From the NCBI GenBank assembly GCA_954871525.1, contig OX940863.1:37806501-37870500 (forward strand): a stretch of 64,000 bases of DNA. Direction: 5' to 3'. The notes below the pieces were generated by a model that had not been told where the DNA came from, did no database searches, and worked only from the letters and a program-made list of their open reading frames with translations. The translations under genes and the position numbers were made by a program. The stretch is from Parietaria judaica (taxonomy: Eukaryota; Streptophyta; Magnoliopsida; Rosales; Urticaceae). Of this stretch, positions 23,530-34,126 are shown piece by piece (positions within the stretch are counted from its first letter, which is position 1; the number at the start of each line of letters is the position of its first letter).

Positions 23530-23640
23530 GAAAGGTCGTGTACGACACATCAGAGTACGACGAGTCAGAGTACGGGCGAGACTGTACGACGAGTCGTAGT
23601 ATGGCGTGGCGTAGTATGGCGAGACCTTGTAGGTGCTAGT
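23530..23640. repeat. Degenerate short tandem repeat (GTACGACGAGTC words)
   Basis: GTACGACGAGTC, GTACGACACATC, GTACGGGCGAG and AGTATGGCG recur every 12-20 bp for about 110 bp. The units have diverged. No reading frame through this part looks like a known protein. Confidence 0.5.
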
Positions 23641-24439
23641 GTATGATGAAGTGGAAGATGATGATCAAGAGAACGGAGAAAGTGACAGGAGTGTGTCTCT
23701 TAATGTTTCTGAGCCGTGTTCACCACTACAGAAAGGGTCGAGGTTTGTTTGGTGCCAGGCAAACCCATTGAACCCATTGAAGCGGCCACATCGCGCAAGT
23801 TATGTAAGCTTTGACTGATCATGTTTATTTGTGCTCTGATTGGTAATAAGATAAAAACGTTCGACATGATTTTCCTGTTGTTCGATGAGATTCCTAACAA
23901 ATATAGATCTATTCAAGTCATTTTAAGGAGACGACTCGAGTTGGTCGGTTTTAACCCATATACTTGCGACTGGGGTTTTTCTGCAAGCTACCTGTAGCGT
24001 GCCTCGGATTTTAGAACATTATCGAAAACCATGAGTGAGAAAGAATTAGGTGAATATACTTTGGCTGTGATAGGGAATAATACACGAGTCCAAATGTCAC
24101 AAAATGGGTGCCAAAAACATTGAATGAGAAAGCATCTCTTCCAAAGCAATTTATGATCATTACTTGGATGTTGACTCGTTGGGTCACATACTCACATCGA
24201 ACGAGACACCCCATCAAATCAAATACACTTCTTCTTATCACTTTTAAATTAATACCTATCGTACAACTTGTAAGGACTAAATTAAGGTGTTACCTTACAT
24301 TACAACAGCTTACAATTAATGTACAAAATTCTTGATATAGATTCGTGACAAAAAGACCCAAGTTATTTTCATTTATGCCATTTTATAATTTTATTTATCA
24401 ATTTTATATAATTTACATATAAGATAGTACCTATGTCGC

Positions 24440-24717
24440 TAGAGCTGCACATACACGTCGCCAGCCCCGGTCGCGACGCATCGCGGCGTTCTCCGGCCAG
24501 TCGCGACGTTTCGCGATTCGGGACCCTAAATCGCGACTGTTCGCGACTCCCAAGCTTCATCGCGACGTTTCCCTCCCTCTCTCTCTCCGTCTCACAGTCA
24601 CTCTCTCTCTCTCTCTCTCCATCGCGATGCATCGCGAGTCTCTCCACCACGACGCATCGCGACCGACGTTTGGCGATTTCGCCGCGACCGGTCGCGACGT
24701 CGCCATGCACAGCTCCA
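24440..24717. mobile_element. hAT MITE of the TCGCGA family, 278 bp
   Basis: The left end TAGAGCTGCACAT and the reverse complement of the right end TGGAGCTGTGCATGGCGACG are inverted repeats. A perfect 8-bp duplication TATGTCGC flanks it (24432-24439 and 24718-24725). The body is packed with TCGCGAC, ATCGCGA and GTCGCGA words. Both the ends and these words match the 4.3 kb hAT element at 33555-37866, so this is most simply an internally deleted derivative moved by the same type of transposase. Open frames across it on both strands are by-products of the GC-rich repeats. Confidence 0.9.
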
Positions 24718-24827
24718 TATGTCGCTGTTGACGTGGTTTCTCACCTCAACGGTCATAGTGACTTGAGGATGTATAATGCTTTAACTTGCTTAGGTGGAAT
24801 TTGATCTTTTGCGTTGCAAACTCTCAA

Positions 24828-25526
24828 ACACTCTGTGCATTATATATATATAAGCGAATAAATGAGACGGAAGATTTTTTTAGAGAAGTTCGTCCCAAGG
24901 CGGTAGATAACTACGTCCTCTGTTAATTTATTGTGACATAAAGCATGAACGGACAGCTACATGTAGCAATCATGTTCGAGGGAAAGAGAAGGAAGAGAAG
25001 AAGTAGAGAAAATACAAAGAACTCTCAATACAGATAAAGCCGAATAGAAAGTTCTCAGTACTCTCTCTTGTGAACGCGTGCTTGATTCTTCGTCTTGAGT
25101 TGATATTTATAGCATTCGATTCTTCCCTTTGGACTTCCTGGAAATTTGGGGTCGTCTTTCTGAGCTCACCGGGCTGACTAACTGCCCAACCAACACGTGT
25201 ACTATGACTGCATATTTTTCGCCGAGTGGATTTGTCTTCGTGCTCCTAGTCTTTCGTCCATTTTGAATTGTTGTGGCAAGACAGGATTTGTGACGGTTCT
25301 GCCCTTCATCTTCTCCGGCGTTGGCGGATAGCTTTTGGGCTTTTAGCCGGGTAGCTTTTGTTCGTGGGCTTTACGGTTGCCAGTTGCCTTAATGAGATTT
25401 TGGGCTTCGTAAATGGGCCTATTTGAATATTCTTTGGAGCCTTTGATTTGTTAAGCTACGAATTTAATTAATTCATAACTTGTACAACATGTCGTTCTCA
25501 ATAAACGATGAATTTGTACATCAACA
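24828..25526 (-). mobile_element. LTR-like remnant, minus orientation
   Basis: The right end reads TGTACATCAACA, which on the minus strand gives a TGTTGATGTACA start. GATATTTATAGC at about 25103 is a minus-strand TATA-like element. GATTTTTTTAGAGAAGTTCGTCC near 24870 matches a block in the solo LTR 52663-53531, so the two belong to related families. The left limit is approximate and no target duplication was found. Confidence 0.4.
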
Positions 25527-25561
25527 ATCACTAATAAATTATAATAATTTACGTATTTACG

Positions 25562-26148
25562 CAGGGCGGGTTCTGAGTTTTCGGTGGCTCTAGGCGAGAT
25601 ATAATTTTGAGGCCCTCGACAAAATTATTCATTGAAATATTTCTATAAAATATTAACATATAAATCGCCTGCTACTCATTCAAAATATGATCCATTGTTA
25701 TTTTTTCATTGGGAAAAAACATTTAAAGTTCTCAAATTATTTTACAAGAATGTTTTTTTTTTTTTTTTTTAAATTAAGACGAGTGACTGAGGGCTTTTGA
25801 CTGTTATTTGTACTTTGTGTAGTATTATAAGGAAGATAAAAACTAAATCACAAAGTACTAGGGGTATAAATAATAAAGTAAACTTAAAAATTAAGGAAAA
25901 AGAAATCAAGAGCTAATAGCATTAATCGGAAAAGAAAAAAAATTGGGATTTGGGCCCACTACTTATAACTCGTTAGTGGGTAAATGAAAGTCATTAGAGA
26001 ATGTCAAAGTGAAAGAAAATATTAAAATAACAAGACACGTAATATTAAAATATCAATTAAGAACTATTAAATTTGGGCCCTAAAAATTATCAAAAGCTCG
26101 TGGGCCTAAGGCATGGGCCTTAGTGGCCTTAGCTCAGAACCAGGTCTG
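25562..26148. mobile_element. hAT-type MITE (CAGGGCGGGTTCTGAG ends), 587 bp
   Basis: Left end CAGGGCGGGTTCTGAG matches the reverse complement of the right end CAGACCTGGTTCTGAG. A perfect 8-bp duplication TATTTACG flanks it (25554-25561 and 26149-26156). GAGGCCCTCGAC and GGGCCTAAGGC words near the ends match those of the element at 5652-6376, which makes them one family. It has no coding capacity. Confidence 0.85.
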
Positions 26149-26379
26149 TATTTACGTCATCAGTAATAACTTAAGAACTTATGCTTTAATAAATGTTGAT
26201 ATTTTATGAAAGTTAACAGTTTGGTACTAACGACATAAACAATTTTTAACAGTTTAATACTTTTGTCTATAAAAAATAAGATTTGGAATATACCGTTAAC
26301 TTTGAGGTACTTCAAGATACTTTAATAGACATTTTTTTAAAATATTAAATTTGAATTATTTACTCGACAATGCCTATTA

Positions 26380-27095
26380 AATGAATAAGAAGAAAAAGGC
26401 CACGATCACAAGCTCTCATAAGCTAAAGCCTAAAAACAACTCCGAGAGCCTGAAGCATTAAAACCGTAAGGGAAAAAGCGTAAAACCATAAAGGGAAGAT
26501 TCAAATAACCCTTGTCCGAGTAAACAAGAACACGAAGTTTACCCCACAATAAAAGTCTTCAGTCAAACACTACAGCTCGGAGCAAGGATAGTTACTCAAA
26601 CCACACATGTCAGCTCGGAACTATTCCAGGATTCAACCTAGAACCACGATTTCCTAATTCCAAGGACGACTAGATGAGGAGTAAACGCCTATAAATACCA
26701 AGACCAATCTCCAAGCCATGCACGCAAGCCATCTTCGTTTTTTTTTTCTATGCTTTTTAAGCAATTATTGTACTCCGAGTAGCTTTTCTTTGTTCCCGAG
26801 TAGATCGTTTTGCCTATATTTCATTATTTTCTTCTTATTATTCTCGTTAAATATACAAATGATGTAGTCAACTATCTCATTAGGAGGAACCTCTAAAAAA
26901 ATTTATTTGTCTCAACCTAAAATACTTATATTTTATATTTACGAGTGTTAGAGAGTACTTACGACGTGAAGATCAAGATCCATCCAGCAAAGCACAATAT
27001 ACAAATCTAAAAAGGAGGTTCAACACTCTTCCTGACCGTTCAGGTATAAAACAACGTCAACACACTTGCCTTCTATTGTTATTAGAAGTGCTTAT
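26380..27095 (+). other. LTR-like or leader-like sequence of unknown family
   Basis: GC-richer than its surroundings, with CTATAAATACCAAGACC at about 26691 and recurring CTCCGAG / CCGAGTAG words, as in some Gypsy LTRs. Neither end can be fixed. The solo LTR at 27096 is inserted within the sequence that follows. Confidence 0.3.
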
Positions 27096-29042
27096 TGTTG
27101 GACATGTGTCCTTAAACAAGATATATTTATCCATTTGTAAAAGATTATGACAAGTCGTTGAATAAAAGATGGTGCTTATTATGTTAATCTTATTATAGTT
27201 TCTGGTAGAGTAAAATAGAATATTTGATCCTTAGTTCATAAAAGATGCAATTATGTTATTATTATCACAACAGAGTCAATGTGAGGAAGAATTAATAATC
27301 ATAATAAATGAACTTAAAATGTCCGTGACCTGATTAATTGGGTGGGAGCCCATTAATCGTATAAGGTCATTAATGTGACTAAGTGACAATCTTATTTTGG
27401 ATTTTGTGTGTGTCACAATACTCACTAGAAGTGCATTAAGTATGAAGTGTCTTCATACTGGACTGGACCTGACTTAAACTCCGGAATTTATCATATAAGA
27501 CCGTCACTAATAACTTGGAGTTGAGTCACTAATAGATGATCAAATGGATATTCGATCTAAGTCCTGAGTGATCTTGAGTCTGAGCTGCTGGCTTGATTGT
27601 TCTTTGATTTAACCGTTAAAGAACACAATATATTACCGTTGTTCCCAACACTATTATTTTGGGAACATGATAGTCAGCAGTAAGGGTAGCTTAGTCATAG
27701 ACATGGGCATCACACAGCTCTCTTCAGAGTCATGATGATTCCCTTGATTGTCGGTGGTGAGAAGTGAGAGGTGCCCGTGCGCAACTTATGAATCGAAACC
27801 ATAAGTGGGTTACTCATGATATTACTGACTGAGTCAAGGATGGAAATGCAATGAGGGGCATAACGGTAGAAACCGCCTGCTCATGTGTGGATCATCAAGT
27901 GAAAGATCAATAACCCGAATTTGATTGTATCAATGGACACCCTGCTGTAATAAAGGGAATAATATATACTGTATCACTAAAGAGTGCAGCCTCGGGTTTA
28001 TAGTGGAATAACACCGAGGTTTGACGAACACCCTAGCAGTTCGTTGGAGCTTAAGTGATACAGATCCATGGTCCCCAGGATAGCTCCGTAACGGATGGTA
28101 CGTACGTGATAGGAACATTTTGAGATGTTTAATCATTTGGAAAGACTTATAAAACTGAAGTCTGTGATAGGCATCAGATAGTTTTATCAGTAGCGTGGCA
28201 AAAGTACCATATCTTGGTAACCGAAATTAACTGACAAAATAAAGTAGAATTTGGATTTTCTGTCAGCATAAAAGTTGTTGGAAATTAAATTCTAAGAAAC
28301 TTTTCTTTTTGGAACCGAGTCGTTTCGACGCACGGTTTGTTATTTAGAGAATTTCTAAGTTTATGATCGTTTCGGTAAACTATGAAATTAAATCACATGT
28401 CACGAATTTAAATGATGGTGTGACACCATGACATTTGAATGTGTGATAATGAGATCAGAGGATATTAATATAATTTAATTATTCGAATTTAATTATTAAT
28501 ATCTTATTAATAATTAATTAATAATTAATAGATTTATATTAATATATAAATAATATATATACTATATGTGTAAAATCGAATTATGCCTTGGAATGTGGAA
28601 CTATATGACATTCGAATGGATATGCTTTGGTCTTTTCATAATTGCGGCATAAGTACCAAATGTTTTGGCATTTGAGAAAAAACCCTAAAATCAATTTAAT
28701 CCATTGGATCGGTTATGATTTAATATCAACCGTTGGATTAAGATAATTGATTTTAACCCTAAATATAATTCAAAATTAATAGCTTGGTGACCAAGCTTAG
28801 TTTTTTGAATTTATGTAATTAATTATATCCGTTGGATCGGCTTAATATTTAATCTTTACCGTCGGATTGGAAATTAATTAATTATATATATAATATATAT
28901 TTTTCGAGTTGTATAAAATGATAAAATCGAATTAAGTTTTTATTAAATCTTTAGATATTTATTTTATCCTAAATTAATTTGATCCATTAGATCGATTTAA
29001 AGATTTATCTCAACCGTTGGATCTAGATAATTACAATTCGAA

Positions 29043-29091
<49 letters not shown>

Positions 29092-29893
29092 GAATTTGAT
29101 AAGATAAGAGGATAAGATTGGTTTTTGATTTTATCCAAGTCTTTTCTTATTTAATTAAATACCTAATTAATTACATCCCTTGGATTTAGATAAGATTAAA
29201 TCTAGACCATTGGATTGAAATAATTAATTATATTTAATTATAGAATTTGAATTTTGGGGGAGAGAATTTCTCTAATTCGGTTACAGTCTGAGCCTATAAA
29301 TAGGGAGCTAATTCTACACATTTTTCACACCTTTCCCCAGAGAAAAATTCGAACTCTCCCTCTCCGTAAGGGTCTGCGAATTTTTCCTCTGATCTCCGTC
29401 TCTCTGGTTCGGCTTAAGAGACTTAGTTCTCCGGAAGCTTAAAAAGAACCATCAGTTTAAATTTTGCGACGGAGTCCTGCCGGCAAAGCCCACGCTTCGG
29501 TACGAGGAATCCAGGAGAATATCCCGGAAAATCATGGGTGTTTCGCTCAGCAACGGCGGAGACCTGCCAAATTCAGAACGCGCAGCCGGAAGTCGACAAT
29601 TGAGGTACAGTCTTATGCATTGGGCTGATAAATGCGACCATTTACTGCTTTCTATTTATTTCCTATAAAGACTAGATTATTAATAATGATATATGAATAT
29701 TAAATTACATAATATTTATCGGGTCTTGTAATATGGTTATTATCCGATGTTCGGACTGTTGGTCGGTCAACATGTTTTTTCGCTTAAAATAAATTTTTTA
29801 AATGTTAGCCGGACAGTTTGACGGTATAATTCGCGATAATTAAACATGATATTTTCCAGAAATCGGTATCATAGCAGTATCAATTACCCAACA
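27096..29893 (+). mobile_element. Solo LTR, family 1, copy A (2,798 bp)
   Basis: It starts TGTTGGACATGTGTCC and ends AATTACCCAACA, flanked by a perfect 5-bp duplication CTTAT (27091-27095 and 29894-29898). A CTATAAATAGG promoter element at about 29295 is followed by a leader ending in GCGAATTTTTCC. A (TA)n tract at 29047-29089 occupies the same place in copy E. No gag or pol is attached. By eye the first 400 bp match copy E closely. The last 35 bp contain GGTATCATAGCAGTAT, which resembles a tRNA-Met primer-binding site. Confidence 0.9.
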
Positions 29894-29898
29894 CTTAT

Positions 29899-31396
29899 AT
29901 CTTCTCCATCCGTATTTCCTAAAGGTATCTTCGTTGAAACTCATAATGTTTGAGAACGACAATGGACTCAGTGTTTGGCACGAGGGTAAATGCGTTCGTA
30001 TTATCTTTTAGGCACACTTAAGGCAAAAAAAAATGACAAGCATGGACATGGCGAACGACTAAGCTAGGTTCTACGGACAACAAAACTGATAAGAGTTTTC
30101 TTACCGCAAATCCCAAAAAAACGACATGTCGAAGACATTTTTCGATTTTAAAAACTTTGTTTCAAATATCTTATTGCATAATGAATTAAAAATATCAATT
30201 AACATTGAATAAAAATATTTTAAAGTATAAATATTATTTAAATTATATAATTATAATTTATCAAAATATATTAATTGATTCATATATAGCAAATATTAAT
30301 ATTTTTTTGTTGTTTAAATATACATATATGAATTTATTAATATAAATAAAAAATAATTTAAAATACGATCGGATTGTCACTAATATGATATATTACATAT
30401 ATAAATATATTTATATGAATATCACTAATGTTTATATTAACAATAATATTTTTTTTATTTATATACATATATAATAAAACTTAGGTCTAAAAAAATGTTT
30501 TTAGTTTTAGTTAATCAAAATTTTTTTATTTTTTTTTAAATTGACTGGCTTTTGGTAAACGGTTTACTAAACAATTGTTGTTTGGTAACAAAAGTTGATT
30601 TTGCATTTGGTAAAATAAATATATTTAGGTTAAAAAGACTAAAATAAACTAAAAACCTTGTTTTTGTATTTAGAAAAAACCAAAAGCTACGAATCTTAGA
30701 TTTTACGACTCATTTACAAAAATCTAAAAAAAATCATTTTTGTGTATTTTATAACAATTTTACCAAACACTAAAAAAATAGTTTAATTTATTAAAAAAAA
30801 AAAACAAGTTTTTTTAAACTGAACCAAATGCACTGTTTTATTCATTTAAATTTTGATATAACATTTTATCTTTCAGATTTTTTAGCGTTTTAAGTTTAAT
30901 ATTAACAAACATGTTATTTTTAAAATATGGGCATAGAATAATGAAATGATTGAGTAACAAACATTATAACTCATCACTTATATTAATATCTGAAAATATA
31001 ATACGATATTACATAACAAAACATGTCTATTCGAAAAAGAAAAAGGGTACTGCGGGCTGCACATTGCCTCTTTTGCCTCTTTGCAACCGCTTCAGACCCC
31101 GCAACTTGACACGCCTAACGTGGGCAGTTTTGTAATCTCACCGCCCACGCATCCGGTTTTTTCCTCGCCGGGAAAAAAAAAACACACACAAACAAACACT
31201 AATTCAGAAAAAAAGAAAAGTGAAAAGCCTCCAAGCATTGTTCACTAGTGTGACGTTACTCTCCTATACTAATACCCCCAGCACCTGCTTTTTTCCCGAG
31301 AAAATGGCGGAAAATCGCAAGGCGGGAAAACTTACCGACCGAACAACAAATTACGAAACAAAAACAGTTTTTTCTTTGATACTATATAGTAAATTA
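29899..31396. other. Downstream flank of the expansin gene, no gene recognised
   Basis: AT-rich sequence with long T and A runs and several small open frames that lack coding character. The segment 31000-31160 is GC-richer but has no supported frame. A 3' end for the minus-strand expansin transcript is expected here, but I could not pick a convincing poly(A) signal. Confidence 0.4.
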
Positions 31397-32477
31397 TCAG
31401 ACGCGGAAATTTTTTCCAACAAAGGTCTTGCCGAACTGCCAGTTGGCAGGGGCGACGTTCCAGGAGGTGGAGCTCCGGCGGTCGCTGGCCCGGACCCGGA
31501 AAGAGAGGGCTTGACCGACGAGCACAGCGTTGGACTGCCAGTTCTGCCCCCAGTTCCGGCTCATCGTCATCCAACCGGTTTTGGTTCCTTTGATGCTCAC
31601 CTGCACCACGTTCCCCGCACCCGCCACGTTGGTCACGAGAACCAGGTTGAAGTACCGGAACCCGTTCACCGTGAACCGGATCCCTCCTTGCTTCCGGCAG
31701 GGCACTCTGCAATTCCACAAACCAACATTAATTGAGTGAAAATGTGACAATAATTATGTGTCGTACTTGTGGAAAAAGTATACTTCAAAAGTAATAACAC
31801 ATAATTGATTTAATTTAAAGATATTGAGACAAATTCTTGTTAGGGTTTGGCTATATTTAATTAATGTTATTGGAGTACGAAACCGTTTTCATCAGAGGGT
31901 ACTGGGAGAACGTGAAAATACGCAGCGGATTTTCTGACCATCCTTTTTTCCCGGGAAAAAGTCACAAATTTCCAAAACCCACAATCTGACAGCTATGCCC
32001 TCAATACCGGACGAAACTACGAAACAACCATGACCTCACGACCGAGGGTACTATGGTCATTTCGCATGAAAGCATCCCTAAAATAGTGTGTGAGAAAACG
32101 AGAGGGGAAAAAAGCCAAGCGGATTTGCGTTGATTTTGTTAGGCTAAATGACATAAACAACCTGCTGCGATAAGATTTTCTCGCCCTTTCCCCTGTTTGT
32201 TTCCCGAGAAAACTAGCCATTTTCCTACTTGATGACACACATCTTGTGTAAACCAGACAAATTTTCAAAACCGATCCAAGGATTGAAAGCATTGAAAATC
32301 AAACAAAGATAGAAATGGTTAATCCCGATAAAAGTACTAATAATCTTGAAAAACAACCGATAAATTTCAATTTGTTCTTTTTTTACCATAATATTCTCGT
32401 ATTATATAAAAGACAAACACCAATTTTCATAGAGTTTTTTTAGTGCTTATTTTATATATAATATCAGAAATCTCGGC

Positions 32478-32558
<81 letters not shown>

Positions 32559-33244
32559 CAGAGAAGAAATGCTGAAACGGAGAAGATAAACATAGCAAAT
32601 TGAGATATGATATGTAATTATGGTTGAAAGGAGAGGTGACGGACCGGCGGAAGGAGACGGGAACGATGCCGGCGCGGTACTGGGCGAGCTTGAGGAACAT
32701 GGGCATGGCGAGGTCGAAGTGGGGGCGGGGCGGGTTGCACCAGCCGCCGTTGTCGTTGGGGAGGGCGAAGTTGGGGGGGCAGAAGTTGGTGGCCGTGATC
32801 AGGATGGACGGGCTGCCCGGGTGGCACCACTGCGGGTCGCTGTCGCACTTGAGCTCGAAGCACGCCCCGCAGCTCAGCCCGTTGTTGAACAGCGCCGTGC
32901 TCAGCGCTGCCGTGTTCACCCCGTACCCCTGGCTGTACAGGTTCCCGTACCCGCACGCGCCACCTGTCATAAACACACATCCTCAGCTACGCTCACACAA
33001 TTCGCTACATACATACAAGTTGATATAATGTCATCTTCAACAAGAATCACCATGTGTTGATCGAAACCCTAAATGGGTACGTACCCATGGTGCCGGAGGC
33101 GTCGCTGCCGCCGTAGAAGGTGGCGTGGGCGGATTCCCAGGCTCCGGCGGAGTAGACGCCGGGGACTCTGGCGGTGGCGGAGGAGATGAGGAGAGAGAGG
33201 AGGAAGAGGAGGTAAAGGGAGGAGAGAGAAGTAGAGACGGCCAT
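31397..33244 (-). CDS. EXPA: Alpha-expansin (EXPA), three exons, 262 residues
   Basis: Expansins loosen plant cell walls at acid pH by disrupting cellulose-xyloglucan contacts, without hydrolysis. Exons are 33244-33085, 32963-32645 and 31706-31397, all with GT..AG introns and matching phases; together they give 262 residues and a TGA stop. A hydrophobic signal peptide (about residues 1-25, [16 protein letters not shown]) is followed by the alpha-expansin N-terminus ([20 protein letters not shown]). The double-psi-barrel domain carries Cys-rich motifs ([18 protein letters not shown]) and the HFD motif (PHFDLAMP). The C-terminal CBM63-like domain has its conserved Trp residues ([18 protein letters not shown]). 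Intron positions fit the family. Intron 2 holds an (AAT)n tract. A hAT element sits about 310 bp upstream of the ATG. It is the only host gene that looks functional. The exact EXPA member cannot be named. Confidence 0.95.
32478..32557. repeat. (AAT)n microsatellite, about 26 units, in expansin intron 2
   Basis: An uninterrupted AAT/ATT tract of about 80 bp lies in the second intron, roughly 90 bp from the 3' edge of exon 2. It is a likely length-polymorphic marker. The poly-Tyr run it creates in a translated frame is not protein. Confidence 0.97.
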
Positions 33245-33546
33245 TGTTGAAGCTAAGAGAGAGAGTGAACGTTCGAGGTTACGTTTACGCCGAATGGGAA
33301 GCGGGAAGAAGCACTACTTATGGAGGAGAGAGAGTAAGTGTAGGGTCAGAGGCAGGGCTGTGAATTTATTACCGCCATTTCTTATTCAATGCTCTTTGTT
33401 TTTTTTTTTTTTTCCCACTTTTTTTTTTCAATTTTTTTTTTATATTTTCATTTTTACTTTACTTCTTTAACTCTCTTCACAAATGCTGTCAAAAAAAAAA
33501 AAAAACACTCTCTTCACAGATTTCCAATCATGGTTCATTTCCCTCG
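33245..33546 (-). promoter_or_regulatory. Expansin 5' UTR and proximal promoter
   Basis: A purine-rich strand (CT-rich on the sense strand) lies directly upstream of the ATG, including CACTCTCTCTCTTAGC, typical of a plant 5' leader. A weak TATA-like CCATAAGTAG lies about 75 bp upstream of the ATG (33312-33321). Long T tracts at 33400-33440 and an A tract near 33490 follow. At 33547 the sequence meets the hAT target duplication; the original upstream sequence resumes at 37875. Confidence 0.5.
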
Positions 33547-33582
33547 CTTGTTTGTAGAGCTGCACATCACGATTTTTTTTCG

Positions 33583-33690
33583 AGATCGCGACTCGTCGCG
33601 ACGAGGGCTTGGGATTCGCGACTGATCGCGATTTAAGGCTTCCAATCGCGACTGATCGCGATTCTGACGTTTTGTCGCGACGTGGGAGGG
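33583..33690. repeat. Left subterminal TCGCGA array of the hAT element
   Basis: About nine occurrences of CGCGA/TCGCG in about 108 bp, including the unit TCGCGACTGATCGCGATT twice (about 33617 and 33646). The palindromic core TCGCGA can be read on either strand. hAT transposases commonly bind clustered short subterminal motifs, so a binding array is the likely role. Confidence 0.75.
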
Positions 33691-34126
33691 TGTGAGGATC
33701 GTGATCCGCGTGGTGCCTTCTCGCCCAATGAGAAGGCGCCACGTCAGCGATCCGTGGGAAGGGAAAGAGGGTGTGTTTCTTTTTGTGGCATTAATACTAT
33801 TTTTTTTTACCCGAATTTTATTACCCAACCACAATTATTACCCACTTTACTCGAATTTCAACCCTAAAATTTCAAATTTCATAATTTTTTCACCCACTAT
33901 CTCCTCACAATTATTCACCCACTTCACCCACCACAATAATTATTCACCCACCCCACCCTCTCCTCAAACCCTATAAATACCACCTCTTCCTCCCTCATTT
34001 CCTCACCAACAATCTTCCATCTCTCTCTCAAATTCTCTCAAGTTCTCAAATTCTCTCAAGTTCTAAAGCTCTAAAGTTCTCAAATTCTAAAGTTCTAAAT
34101 TTCTCAAGTTCAAAAGTTCTCTCATT

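Noticed and set aside
23633..23818. 61-codon acidic frame as a small gene
   Set aside because: It is short, without recognised motif, and follows directly on degenerate repeats; chance is the simpler explanation.
24433..24804. Overlapping frames on both strands across the TCGCGA MITE
   Set aside because: They are caused by the repetitive GC-rich MITE; both cross its boundary and resemble no protein.
31220..31735. 171-codon plus-strand frame opposite expansin exon 3
   Set aside because: It is the antisense shadow of the GC-rich expansin exon; it has no motif of its own and the minus strand is clearly the coding one.
32464..32976. 170-codon frame continuing from expansin exon 2 into a poly-Tyr run
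   Set aside because: The Tyr run is the translated (AAT)n intron microsatellite; splice signals end the exon at 32645.
32620..33060. Two long plus-strand frames (134-146 codons) opposite expansin exon 2
   Set aside because: They are by-products of high GC and biased third positions on the sense strand, and they extend into an intron.
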